Below, in pieces: positions 8,767 through 17,659 of a DNA stretch of 64,000 nucleotides; within the stretch, counting starts at the first letter, position 1, and each line of letters begins with the position of its first letter. The stretch is taken from contig CALJJQ010000094.1 in NCBI GenBank assembly GCA_937973965.1, forward strand, positions 1 through 64,000. Reading direction: 5' to 3'. Source of the stretch: an uncultured Calothrix sp. (GTDB lineage: Bacteria > Cyanobacteriota > Cyanobacteriia > Cyanobacteriales > Nostocaceae). The position numbers and the translations under genes were made by a program. Under the pieces are notes generated by a model. It saw nothing but the letters and a program-made list of their open reading frames with translations. It made no database searches and was not told the DNA's origin.

Positions 8767-9723
8767 CTAGGATGCTTGCTTATGACCTAACTTAAGGAAG
8801 ATTTTTTCTAAATCTTCTTTTGTACAATGGAAGCTTGTAAGTAACACTCCTGCAACAATTAGCGATCGCAATAGTTCGGCTGCTTCTGCTTTGTCTCCAG
8901 AAAAGTCGGCTCGGATTTGGGTTTTAGTTGGCAAAACCTCCCAACTGTTCACTAGGGAGTTGTTTTTCAGTTCCCCGATCAACACATCCATTTGGCTGGA
9001 GTCCAGAATGCTGATTTCAATTTGCTGACGTGATAATCGTTGATAGAGTTGGTTTAATGATGCACTTTCAACTAAATACCCCAGTTCCATAATCCCTACT
9101 GAACTACAAAGTTCGGCTAAGTCACTCAAAACATGGGAGGAAATTACAATTGTCATCCCCGCTTCCCGCAAGGCTTTGATTATTTCCCGAAATTGCATCC
9201 GCGCAATCGGGTCAAGTCCAGAAACTGGTTCGTCAAGGAGGAGAACTATCGGTTCGTGGATGATTGTCCGAGCTAGGCTTAATCGCTGTTTCATTCCCCG
9301 CGATAGGGTGGAAATTAAACTGTGACGTTTGTTACCAAGTTGGATTAAATCAATCACCTCGTGTAATCTTTGGGTGCGCTTGGGTTCTTTGAGGTTGTAC
9401 AACCGAGCAAAATAATCCAAATAATCCCAAACAGTTAATTCGTCATAGAGGGGATAATCGTCAGGAAGATAGCCTATTCGCCGTTTCAGCTTGGGGTTAC
9501 TTTGATCACGCAACAAGCGATCGCCGTTGATATAAATTTCTCCCATTGTTGGTTCTTCTGCGGTAGCTAACATCCGAATTAATGTTGTTTTTCCTGCACC
9601 GTTCGGACCAATCAAACCGTATACCTCACCAGCTTGAATCTCCAAATCAATTTGATTGACTGCTATATGACGTTCAAACTGCTTAGTTAAACCCGTAGTG
9701 CGAATTGCTAACTCTGTAACCAT
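8767..9723 (-). CDS. ABC transporter ATP-binding protein
   Basis: This 318-aa ATPase powers transport together with the permease encoded downstream. Walker A is GPNGAGKTT at residues 39-47, the Q-loop lies near YLPDDYPLYDEL, the signature is LSRGMKQRLS, and Walker B is IVLLLDEPVSGLDP. The switch histidine is in ISSHVLSDLAELC. The C-terminal 90 residues form the extra domain common to CcmA/NatA-type ATPases. Gene order ATPase then permease, same strand, suggests an operon. Confidence 0.92.
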   Translation of the reverse strand: MVTELAIRTTGLTKQFERHIAVNQIDLEIQAGEVYGLIGPNGAGKTTLIRMLATAEEPTMGEIYINGDRLLRDQSNPKLKRRIGYLPDDYPLYDELTVWDYLDYFARLYNLKEPKRTQRLHEVIDLIQLGNKRHSLISTLSRGMKQRLSLARTIIHEPIVLLLDEPVSGLDPIARMQFREIIKALREAGMTIVISSHVLSDLAELCSSVGIMELGYLVESASLNQLYQRLSRQQIEISILDSSQMDVLIGELKNNSLVNSWEVLPTKTQIRADFSGDKAEAAELLRSLIVAGVLLTSFHCTKEDLEKIFLKLGHKQAS

Positions 9724-9980
9724 TGCTGTACTGATGGTGGATGGAATACCAACTAACTTAGCCTTGATCTACAGCGATTGTCATAGGGGTTACGGAAATT
9801 GCAACCGTTTTCATTAAAACTTGATATTTCCACTACAATTCTCATCGCTAATATATATATAAAAAATTGATGTATTGGGTTTGAGAGATTTGTCACAGCT
9901 CGTGGGAATACTAAGGTCAGGTTAAGGAACATTTAAGTTCGATTCAGTCTGAATTAGCTAGGTACCATATAAACTTTCTT

Positions 9981-10601
9981 ATGGATTTTGAATCGCTAGT
10001 AAAACATCCGATTACAGGGCAAACAATTACTACAGCCATAGAAGATGGACGGGAATGGGGACAGCGTTTTCTCAGTGATCCATCATGGCAGCAAAATAAA
10101 CGGAGAATGGCAGACTATGTGATTAAAGAATCAAATCGTTCGAGTCGATCTCAGTACAATCTGATGATGGGGGTGGATGATGTACAGGACTCGTTCACTA
10201 ATCAAGGAGTTGATCCAGAGTTGCACAGCCATCTGTATCAGCAGGTAAAATTAGCAGCAACATTATTTACGATTTATGAAATAGACACGAAATCCCCACT
10301 CATGCATCCTTTAATTATTGCTGCGGCTGCGGGGATGGAGATAACGGAGTTGGCAGATTATTTAGGAACTCAGACCCAAAAAGCAGCGATTAAAAAAGCC
10401 TTGATGGCGAAGCGGGGTATGGGTTTTTGGGAAATGCACCGGAGTTTTGGTCTGAAGTTGATTTCCCAGGTATATCAGAGAACCGGAATGAAGATGACGA
10501 AGTTGATCCCCCATCCATCTTCAGTTTCCCAGTATCGTCAACCTGTGGACAGTTGTGGTCAGTCGGTGATGTCATTTATTCATGCTTGGAACGCGTCGTG
10601 A
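9981..10601 (+). CDS. Hypothetical protein, 206 aa
   Basis: I do not recognise this family. The protein is soluble-looking, with no signal peptide and one moderately hydrophobic stretch, LMHPLIIAAAAGMEITELADYLG (residues about 107-129). The middle of the protein looks helical. The ATG at 9981 follows a long intergenic tract and lacks a strong Shine-Dalgarno. It is divergent from the ABC exporter. Codon use resembles that of its neighbours, so recent transfer is not indicated. Several overlapping frames on both strands near 10390-10612 appear to be shadows. Confidence 0.6.
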   Translation: MDFESLVKHPITGQTITTAIEDGREWGQRFLSDPSWQQNKRRMADYVIKESNRSSRSQYNLMMGVDDVQDSFTNQGVDPELHSHLYQQVKLAATLFTIYEIDTKSPLMHPLIIAAAAGMEITELADYLGTQTQKAAIKKALMAKRGMGFWEMHRSFGLKLISQVYQRTGMKMTKLIPHPSSVSQYRQPVDSCGQSVMSFIHAWNAS

Positions 10602-10718
10602 ATTGGCTGTGAACTAGTGTGAACTAAGTTGAATAATTATATCCGCAGCAACTGGGTGAATGCCTGTTAGATAAAATTGTGGGTACACAATGATGTTCAG
10701 ACGATGGGAGAATGAACT

Positions 10719-10835
10719 ATGTCAGAACATACTCAGAAAATGACGACCCATGATCACAGTGTTGCGAATTTAATTATTGTCAGCTTTTTAGTTTTGTGTG
10801 GCATCACAGTGATTTTTCTGTTAGGTCTGTTTTAG
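10719..10835 (+). CDS. Small single-span membrane peptide, 38 aa
   Basis: A short frame with a hydrophilic, His/Thr-rich N-terminus (MSEHTQKMTTHDHSVAN) followed by one clear membrane span, LIIVSFLVLCGITVIFLLGL, to the C-terminus. A GGGAG Shine-Dalgarno lies about eight bases upstream of the ATG at 10719. The design resembles small thylakoid or cytochrome-complex subunits, but I cannot match it to a named one. It lies about 120 bp after the 206-aa gene on the same strand. A GAGACG palindrome follows. Confidence 0.5.
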   Translation: MSEHTQKMTTHDHSVANLIIVSFLVLCGITVIFLLGLF

Positions 10836-10869
10836 GGAAATTTTTGTACTCAAGGGAAACCCATTATCT

Positions 10870-10899
10870 GGTAGAGACGACCCGTCGGGTCGTCTCTAA
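10870..10899. repeat. GAGACGACCCGTCGGGTCGTCTC palindrome (family F)
   Basis: A perfect palindrome with 11-base arms sits between the convergent ends of the 38-aa peptide gene and hisZ. It could act as a bidirectional transcription terminator, inferred from position and hairpin potential. Close copies lie at 30683-30733, 36749-36774 and 39598-39628. Confidence 0.75.
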
Positions 10900-10910
10900 T
10901 TAACAAAAAT

Positions 10911-12122
10911 TCAACCTACGGTTTCCAAAACCGGATTACCGTCATCTTCAATCCAAACGATTTGAGTAATCTGACGACTACGCGCATATTCTCGCACTCC
11001 ATCGGGGTTGCGATCGCCAAAATCGATTTCCACCCGCACTAGATGGTCAGAATTGCGTAATTTAGCGGCATAATTAAAGGCGGCAGCATAGGCATTTGCA
11101 GTTTGGGGAACCACCAACCAATTTGTGACCGGGAGAGTTTGCGGTAGCTGCTGGGATGCGGTTAATACCTCGTATAAATCATCAATCAGAAAAACAAAAC
11201 CGATCCCCGGAATATTTTCTCCCTGGGGATGGTAGTGACTTAGGAGGGTGTCATAGCGTCCACCCCGTCCGATGACTCGAACTTGATTTTTGGTTTGACT
11301 AACAACTTCAAACACGATTCCCGTGTAGTAATCAAAGGTTTGGATCAAGCTTAAATCCAGGACGATGGGGAACTGGTGATTGGCATTTAATAAATCGAGT
11401 AAAGCCTGTAAATTATTGATTGCCGTTAACTGTTCCGGTGTTGTCAACAGGGTTTGTAACTTCGAGAGGACATCCTCTGGTTGACCCCGCAAATCGATGA
11501 TGGCCAGAGCGCGATCGCGTAATTCATCGCCAAGTGGTAAAGTTTCCACAGCGACTCGATCCAAATTGGCGATCGCATGACGAATTTGCGGTTGAAGTTG
11601 TTCGGGAAAAGCCGTTAATAGGGATTGGGTAATACTTGCTTCCCCTAAAACCAGACTCCAATCAGGTAAATCTAATCCCTGGAGACAATCAGCAACTAGG
11701 GTGAGGATTTCTGCATTGGCAATTAATCCCCCTCCCCCCAACAGTTCCACACCCGCTTGATAAAACTCCTGCTGACGGTTGTGTCGCGATTCGCGGGCAC
11801 GTTGGAACACATTGGCATTGTAATATAGCCTTTGGGGATACTTTGTTGTCCCCATCCGTGTCACCGCAGTCCTGGCAATTGAGGCTGTTAATTCTGGACG
11901 CAAACCTAAATCCTCATCTTCGCCATTCTGTAATTGAATCACAGTCCGACGCTGGATGGCTCCACCAGCCATTAAAGTATCCATCCGTTCCAAAGTTGAG
12001 GTAATAATCCGATGGTATCCCCACCGGTGAAACACCAATTGTAAACGTTCCTCAATCCAACGTTTTTGCGCTACATCCAACGGTAGTAAATCCCTTGCAC
12101 CCGTAGCTGGTTGATACACCAT
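10911..12122 (-). CDS. hisZ: ATP phosphoribosyltransferase regulatory subunit
   Basis: HisZ is a catalytically inactive paralogue of histidyl-tRNA synthetase that forms a complex with short-form HisG and is needed for the first step of histidine synthesis. The protein (403 aa) begins MVYQPATGARDLLPLDV, and shows class II synthetase motif 2-like sequence around LRPELTASIARTAVTR and the histidine-binding motifs TFDYYTGIVFEV and RGGRYDTL. The absence of a full anticodon-binding domain separates it from HisS. Its ATG shares one base with the stop codon of the upstream J-domain gene, so translation is probably coupled. Confidence 0.92.
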   Translation of the reverse strand: MVYQPATGARDLLPLDVAQKRWIEERLQLVFHRWGYHRIITSTLERMDTLMAGGAIQRRTVIQLQNGEDEDLGLRPELTASIARTAVTRMGTTKYPQRLYYNANVFQRARESRHNRQQEFYQAGVELLGGGGLIANAEILTLVADCLQGLDLPDWSLVLGEASITQSLLTAFPEQLQPQIRHAIANLDRVAVETLPLGDELRDRALAIIDLRGQPEDVLSKLQTLLTTPEQLTAINNLQALLDLLNANHQFPIVLDLSLIQTFDYYTGIVFEVVSQTKNQVRVIGRGGRYDTLLSHYHPQGENIPGIGFVFLIDDLYEVLTASQQLPQTLPVTNWLVVPQTANAYAAAFNYAAKLRNSDHLVRVEIDFGDRNPDGVREYARSRQITQIVWIEDDGNPVLETVG

Positions 12123-13105
12123 TATTTTTTCTTCCCACCAAACAAACCAAATAAACCGCCCCCCTCGGATTTATTATCAGGCTTTTTGGTCGCCGATGCA
12201 GCTGTTCCCGTCATCGGTTTTGGCTTTGCATCAGTTTTGCCACCAGATTTAGCCGCAGATAACTTTTCCAGTTTACCCATCCATTCCAAGGCTGTTTCAT
12301 CTTGGGGGTTGAGCTTGAGGGCACGTTCAAAATGAACTTTAGCCATTGTCATTTGATTTTGCTTCAAATAGACCACTCCGATCAAGCTATGGGCCCGACT
12401 TTCATTGGGTGCTAATTTAATGGCATCCTGTAATTCTACCCTTGCCTGTGCCAATTGATTCTTGGTCATTAAATCTTGGGCGCGGCGTAAATATTGGATT
12501 ACGGTTGTATCTTCTTTGTTTGGGGCTGGTTCTGATGATTTAGCTTGCGTATTTACACTTGCATTAGGAGATGGAGAAGTATGATTTGGAGTATTACTAG
12601 AAGGAGATGAATTATTTGTAAATTTTTTCCCAGCCGTCCGCATCAAATACACCATATTTAGCTCACTGATATGGGCAATAATGGGAATAACTTTTTCCAA
12701 GGACTCAAACTGGGTTTCGGCAATTTTGGCGATCGCAACTCGATACAATTGGTCTACATTGGCTGCTGCTGCTAGTTGACGAGCCATATCTGTAGAAATA
12801 TCAATGGAAGCTGAGTCCTGGACTAGGCGTTTACCAAATTGGGACAAAACTACCATATATTCTGTATAGGAGCGCTCCTGGGAAAGTTTTTCATAGGCTG
12901 GATTTACCAACTTTGATAGTAAAGCACTAGCCAGTTTTTTCTCCTTTTCGCTAGCATTCGTACAACTATCTGGATGCAACCTTCTGGCAATTTTTAAATA
13001 ACGCTTCCGGATTGTCTTTAAATCCGCATCCACTGGAACGCACAACACCGCGTGATGGTCTATAAAATCGTATTTGAAAAGTCCACGTTCTATTTTAATT
13101 GACAT
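12122..13105 (-). CDS. J-domain protein with TPR repeats
   Basis: A probable co-chaperone-like protein. The N-terminal J-domain-like segment (about residues 10-70) includes VLCVPVDADLKTIRKRYLK and RRLHPDS; the HPD motif that stimulates DnaK is present. The middle is Ser/Asn/Pro-rich and likely disordered. Two or three TPR units follow (RAQDLMTKNQLAQARVELQ, then AHSLIGVVYLKQNQM, then AKVHFERALKLNPQDETALEW). The tail is basic and ends GGLFGLFGGKKK. I chose the ATG at 13105 (MSIKIERG) over 13114. It overlaps hisZ by one base; a functional link to histidine synthesis is not implied by known biology. Confidence 0.8.
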   Translation of the reverse strand: MSIKIERGLFKYDFIDHHAVLCVPVDADLKTIRKRYLKIARRLHPDSCTNASEKEKKLASALLSKLVNPAYEKLSQERSYTEYMVVLSQFGKRLVQDSASIDISTDMARQLAAAANVDQLYRVAIAKIAETQFESLEKVIPIIAHISELNMVYLMRTAGKKFTNNSSPSSNTPNHTSPSPNASVNTQAKSSEPAPNKEDTTVIQYLRRAQDLMTKNQLAQARVELQDAIKLAPNESRAHSLIGVVYLKQNQMTMAKVHFERALKLNPQDETALEWMGKLEKLSAAKSGGKTDAKPKPMTGTAASATKKPDNKSEGGGLFGLFGGKKK

Positions 13106-13114
13106 ACGGGGCAA

Positions 13115-13830
13115 ATCTAAAATTAATTTTCTTTAGTTTTTCTAGTTTACTTCCCATCTCCCGAATCTTTGTGAATTTGATACTCGTGTTTTTACTGATT
13201 TTTTAAAAGTACTTTGAAGAGGAAGTGTTTTCTGTTTGAGATGAGGGAATAGGGAGCAGGAAGTAGGGGAAATAGCTGGAAAGAATTCAATAAATCCAGT
13301 CAACTGGTGATAAGTCTGTTTTTGACCAAAAATCATGTAAACCTCGCGGAAGGTTGGACACCCTGTACCTTTAGGTTGTTGACATACTCACGGGTCGGCT
13401 TGGTAGAACATAACTTACTCATTGTCTCTCAGTGATGCTGCTGTCTTTACTTAATTAACAGCTTACGCCCTGAGAGCTTTTTTTACTCAATTGCTGACTT
13501 TTCAAACATCCTCTCACACAAAGTCCTAAGTTCTCGCCAACCTTGCTGACTAATCACTCTAGAAAGTTTTCAGATAAGTGCATAGAAACTCCAAAACCTT
13601 ACATCTGTAGTTTTTTTGGTCTTGTGAAAATTGGAATCCCTGGGGTTAAAACTACTCCCTGTACAAATGACCCGACGGGTCGTCTGTACCTACTCCCTGT
13701 TCCCTACCTTCACGAAAAGACTTTTTCCGCAGACCCTACACAGCAAGCTTGTTGTGTAGCGCGTCTATGGCTGTCAAAAATTTATCATACTATAGTTTTC
13801 AGCAAGTCCTAATTGTGCATGGGTAATGAA
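13115..13830. other. Intergenic region, 716 bp
   Basis: No convincing gene. It contains a GAGACG-family palindrome (ACCCGACGGGTCGTCTG, near 13670), fragments related to repeat family C (TTTTCAAACATCCTC near 13500), and several CTACTCCCTGTTCCC-like runs that recur across the window. The short frames here have repeat-derived sequence and no recognisable domain. Confidence 0.6.
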
Positions 13831-14415
13831 TTAGCCATGAAAATAGCTGGGTTCGTTTCCTGGTATCCATTTGATGTTGCAACCAATACTCGGTTTCTGT
13901 TCACCGGAAACTGCTTCACCCGCAAGGGTTGCATCAATGGCTTTCCTTAAATCTTCACCAGTGACGGGTATGTCGTTACTCGGACGACTATCATCTAACT
14001 GTCCGCGATAAACTAGTTTTCTCTGAGCGTCAAATAGGAAGAAATCTGGCGTACAAGCGGCGGTATAAAGTTTGGCTATTTCTTGGGTTTGGTCGTAGCA
14101 AAGGGGAAATTTAAACCCTAATTCAGCCGCCATTTGCTTTAATGATTCCGGTGCATCATCAGGGTATTTACTAGCATCATTGGCACTAATGGCAACAATA
14201 CCTAAGCCTGTCGCGAAATAATCATTGCCTAACTTTGCTAATTCGGTTTGAATATGTTTGACAAATGGACAATGACGACAAATAAACATTACCAATAGGG
14301 CTTTTTTATCGGCAAAGCTAGCTAGGGAAATAATTTCACCTGATGTGACATCCGCTAGCTGGAAATCCGGCGCTGATGTACCTAAGCCTAACATGGTGGA
14401 AGCTGTTAAAACCAT
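13831..14415 (-). CDS. Thioredoxin-fold (redoxin) family protein
   Basis: A 194-aa protein of the AhpC/TSA-thioredoxin-like family, probably a thiol-disulfide oxidoreductase or peroxidase in the cytoplasm. It has GTSAPDFQLADVTSGE near the N-terminus, then VMFICRHCPFVKHIQ with a CxxC motif at about residues 46-49, and a cis-proline region in AACTPDFFLFDA. The sequence YRGQLDDSRPSND is typical of this cyanobacterial and bacterial subgroup. There is no signal peptide. The family's in vivo substrate is not established to my knowledge. Confidence 0.85.
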   Translation of the reverse strand: MVLTASTMLGLGTSAPDFQLADVTSGEIISLASFADKKALLVMFICRHCPFVKHIQTELAKLGNDYFATGLGIVAISANDASKYPDDAPESLKQMAAELGFKFPLCYDQTQEIAKLYTAACTPDFFLFDAQRKLVYRGQLDDSRPSNDIPVTGEDLRKAIDATLAGEAVSGEQKPSIGCNIKWIPGNEPSYFHG

Positions 14416-15073
14416 AGTTCACCCTAGTCGAAGAATACAGGATACAAAATACAGGATATAGGAGAAATAACTGCTTACTAAGCAAATTAAAGTAAAGCTT
14501 CCAAATCCGAAGTCTTGGAAAGTCTGGAATACCAATAATATTATTGTACTGCAATTATATCTCGCGATCACAACACAAACGCAAGATTATTGTCTGATAA
14601 TTATCCCCTCTAATCAATTAAAAGCATTTTTGCAGGGGATAAAAACAAATACAACAGAAGCAGGTATTTTTTTCCTCTAATTAAAAGCAAAATAGTCTAG
14701 TTAATCATCACAAAAAGACAAACGTTACTTAAATTGTAAACACCCATCCTATATCATCAAAATCAATCAAGATATACTGAGCAAAGGGAAACGTAAATTC
14801 TCACTGGTCATCTAGTTCGCAATATGATCAATTATGCCTCATTGGGTGATATAAAGTTGATTTAAAAACCATAGTTTGAGTGTGAAGATATCCTAATTAA
14901 AACAACTCATAATTACGTACGCGAAGGGTTGCCGTAGGCTATTACGTAGCTTGCTTCCCGCGTAGCGGGTATTACGTAGACGCGAAGCGTTGCCGCAGGC
15001 TATTACGAATTAAGTTAACACAGGTGTTTCTACCAACAGATTTACCAACCGAAAAAGGCAGTAGATAAACACC
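14416..15073. other. Intergenic region with CGCGAAGCG repeat
   Basis: AT-rich and without a plausible gene until the repeat at 14912-15011. Divergent promoters for the redoxin gene and the PhyH-like gene must lie here, but I see no clear -35/-10 pair. Confidence 0.5.
14912..15011. repeat. CGCGAAGCG/GCCGCAGGC dispersed repeat (family E), double copy
   Basis: Two consecutive units of TTACGTA(GA)CGCGAAG..TTGCCG(C/T)AGGCTATTACG are separated by GCTTGCTTCCCGCGTAGCGGG, which is itself palindromic. Related units are at 42378-42428, 46174-46262, 55886-55956 and 56719-56758. Such repeats are common between genes of Nostocales genomes. Confidence 0.75.
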
Positions 15074-16039
15074 ATGATGATTGTATATCAAGAACTATTG
15101 ATTATTGTGCTTAGATACATCAAATATAACTTTGATGATATCAAAAAAAATCCCGATTGGTTCATAATGAAGAAACTGGGTAGATTTAGGCGTATTCGTG
15201 AACTCAGGAAAAAGATATACGCTCGAAGTCATCCACTTCCAAATCCAGATAAAAAAAATATCTCATCAACGGTTTTTAAAAACATTGATATAGATACAGT
15301 TACCCATCAACTTACACAAAAAGGTATTTATATCGGGTTAAACTTACCACCTGAAATTACCCAAGCAATCAAGGACTTTGCCGACAATCACCGTTGCTAT
15401 TCCTGTACAGGAATGTTTAATTCCCTTCAACCCCAACTAGGATTTTATCCCCATGAATATCCGCAAGCACAACTCAAATTACAAAGAACCAGCTTAATCG
15501 CGGAATATTTTAATTTTTCCTCTATTTGTCCAGCAATCCAACAACTAGAAAACGACCCTGTACTCAAAGCGATCGCATCTCAATATTTAGGAGTACCCGT
15601 TGTCCATGTGGGAACGAAAATGTGGTGGAGTTTTCCTCCCCATCCGGATTTACCCCCTGCAAAACCTGTACGACAACTGTTTCATATCGATTTAGATGAC
15701 TACAATTTTGTCAAATTTTTCTTCTATCTAACGGACGTAGATTTGCAAAATGGTCCCCACGTATATATTCGTGGTAGTCATAAAAATCAAACATTTTGGC
15801 ATCAGTTACTCAAAGGACGCTCCACAGATAGCAGAATTGTTAAGTATTATGGTAAAGATAGTTTACTTGTTGTTTGTGGTCCAGCAGGACAGGGATTTGT
15901 CATCGAACCAACTGGTTTTCATCAAGGTTCCAGCGTCATTTCTTCCCCTCGCTTACTTTTAAATATTATTTTTGCCACAGTGGATTATGACATGTTTTAC
16001 ACCAATGTTGATCCACAAAAACTTACATGTATTCTGTAA
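15074..16039 (+). CDS. Phytanoyl-CoA dioxygenase (PhyH)-like protein
   Basis: A probable Fe(II)/2-oxoglutarate-dependent dioxygenase (321 aa). The iron-binding HxD is visible as FHIDLDDYNFVKFFFYLTD (residues about 207-225) and the distal histidine as PTGFHQGS near residue 284, with RLLLNI downstream supplying the expected arginine for 2-oxoglutarate. The motif NGPHVYIRGSH is typical of the PhyH fold. The N-terminal 60 residues are basic and not part of the domain; an ATG at residue 32 (MKKLGRFRR) is a possible alternative start. Substrate is unknown. It has no obvious operon partner and is flanked by repeats on both sides. Confidence 0.75.
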   Translation: MMIVYQELLIIVLRYIKYNFDDIKKNPDWFIMKKLGRFRRIRELRKKIYARSHPLPNPDKKNISSTVFKNIDIDTVTHQLTQKGIYIGLNLPPEITQAIKDFADNHRCYSCTGMFNSLQPQLGFYPHEYPQAQLKLQRTSLIAEYFNFSSICPAIQQLENDPVLKAIASQYLGVPVVHVGTKMWWSFPPHPDLPPAKPVRQLFHIDLDDYNFVKFFFYLTDVDLQNGPHVYIRGSHKNQTFWHQLLKGRSTDSRIVKYYGKDSLLVVCGPAGQGFVIEPTGFHQGSSVISSPRLLLNIIFATVDYDMFYTNVDPQKLTCIL

Positions 16040-16541
16040 TACAAGTAAACAAGTCAGATCATGCGATCGCATTACTGAATATATTTTTCTTTTGATTTGT
16101 TGACGGTTAACAGTTAACAGCTATAAACAAAGCCTTCCCGCAAGGTTGTTTAAAAAGTCATTTTTCATACTTGAATTATCGTTTTTGGGAATAGGAAGAG
16201 ACGCGACATGTCGTATCTGTACTCTCAAAGGAAAAATCAGCTTTATAACTCCATATCCAGGGTCAGGAAGATAGTCAAAATAGTGATAATCAATACTTGA
16301 CAAACAACCTCTAAACCTGACATACGTATTTGTTTACACTTTTTGCGACTAAAATGACCTCTAGTTCCCGAAATATAGAGACGCAATATATCAAGTCTCT
16401 ATATTTCAGCAAAACCTAAATAGATACTCGTAGTTAACCATTAACACCAAAAAATTAATTTTTCCCAAATAATTTTAGAAGAATACCCTCGTTAATCGAT
16501 CCATATCCCCATCCAACATAAAACTTAACATCAACCAGCCC
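16040..16541. other. Region upstream of hupS
   Basis: About 500 bp holding the hupS promoter and two GAGACG-type palindromes (16196-16220 and 16376-16403). A 16130-16230 stretch resembles repeat family C. I looked for a consensus NtcA box (GTA-N8-TAC) and found none; a GTA-N6-TAC near 16325 has the wrong spacing. Confidence 0.5.
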
Positions 16542-17504
16542 ATGACAAACGTACTCTGGTTACAAGGTGGTGCTTGTAGCGGCAACACAATGTCCTTCCT
16601 GAACGCCGAAGAACCCACCGCTTGTGATTTGATGACCGACTTTGGTATTAAATTACTTTGGCATCCATCTCTAGGATTAGAAATGGGTGAAAATTTACAA
16701 AACCTGCTTTGGAACTGTGTCCTCGGTAACACACCTGTTGATATACTCGTGTTTGAGGGTTCGGTAATTAGGGCACCCAATGGCAAAGGAGAATGGAATC
16801 GCTTCGCAGATCGTCCGATGCAAGATTGGTTGCTTGACCTATCCAAAGTTGCCAACTATATTGTGGCGGTTGGAGACTGTGCTACTTGGGGGGGAATTCC
16901 CGCAATGGCTCCCAATCCCAGTGAATCCACAGGACTGCAATTTCTCAAGCGTCAACACGGTGGTTTTTTAGGACAGGATTTTCGCAGTAAATCGGGATTA
17001 CCTGTGATTAATATTCCCGGATGTCCTGCACACCCGGATTGGATCACACAAATTTTAATTGCGATCGCTACTGGTAGAATTGGTGATATCACTCTGGATG
17101 AGTTGCAACGTCCCCAAACCTTTTTCAAAAGCTTTACTCAAACTGGTTGCACCCGCAATCTTCACTTTGCCTATAAAGCTTCCACTACGCAGTTTGGACA
17201 ACGCACGGGATGTTTGTTTTACGATTTAGGTTGTCGTGGACCGATGACTCGTTCATCCTGTAACCGGATTCTCTGGAACCGTGTCTCCTCCAAAACTCGT
17301 GTGGGAATGCCTTGTATTGGTTGTACGGAACCAGAGTTTCCCTTTTACGACCTCAAACCAGGAACCGTGTTTAAGACTCAGACTATTATGGGTGTGCCGA
17401 AAGATTTACCACCCGGAGTCAATAAAAAAGATTATGCCATTCTGACAATGGTTTCTAAAGATACTATGCCAGATTGGGCAGAAGAAGACTTCTTTATTGT
17501 CTAA
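16542..17504 (+). CDS. hupS: Uptake [NiFe]-hydrogenase small subunit
   Basis: HupS carries the iron-sulfur clusters that take electrons from H2 oxidised by HupL. In heterocystous cyanobacteria this enzyme recovers H2 made by nitrogenase in heterocysts. The 320-aa protein begins MTNVLWLQGGACSGNTMS with the first cluster cysteine at residue 12; further ligands lie in VGDCATWGG, IPGCPAHPDW, TGCTRNLH, GCLFYDLGCRGPM and MPCIGCTEPEFPF. As in other cyanobacterial HupS proteins, the Tat signal peptide of proteobacterial homologues is absent. hupL follows after 155 bp on the same strand. Confidence 0.97.
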   Translation: MTNVLWLQGGACSGNTMSFLNAEEPTACDLMTDFGIKLLWHPSLGLEMGENLQNLLWNCVLGNTPVDILVFEGSVIRAPNGKGEWNRFADRPMQDWLLDLSKVANYIVAVGDCATWGGIPAMAPNPSESTGLQFLKRQHGGFLGQDFRSKSGLPVINIPGCPAHPDWITQILIAIATGRIGDITLDELQRPQTFFKSFTQTGCTRNLHFAYKASTTQFGQRTGCLFYDLGCRGPMTRSSCNRILWNRVSSKTRVGMPCIGCTEPEFPFYDLKPGTVFKTQTIMGVPKDLPPGVNKKDYAILTMVSKDTMPDWAEEDFFIV

Positions 17505-17659
17505 TTTATTATCTAAATCTTATTACCCAAATTAGAGAACACACCTGGATTCGCAATTCGGAGTAACATGTATTCCTTACTCTCAATTCCAAAATCTATA
17601 GACGCGCGTAGTGCGGATAGACCGAAGAGTAATCTAAAATCTAAAATCAGGAGAGGAGA
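17505..17659. other. hupS-hupL intergenic spacer with STRR
   Basis: This 155-bp spacer ends in ATCTAAAATCTAAAATC heptamers followed by a strong GGAGAGGAG Shine-Dalgarno just before hupL. It also includes a GACGCGCGTAGTGCGGATAG stretch resembling repeat family E. An STRR-containing hupSL spacer predicted to fold has been described in Nostoc punctiforme; the layout here is alike. Confidence 0.7.

Noticed and set aside
13142-13812. Short frames on both strands in the 13.1-13.8 kb gap
   Set aside because: They contain repeat-derived sequence, lack recognisable domains and have no supporting Shine-Dalgarno.
16040-16541. An NtcA-binding site upstream of hupS
   Set aside because: No GTA-N8-TAC was found; the nearest match has a 6-base spacer.
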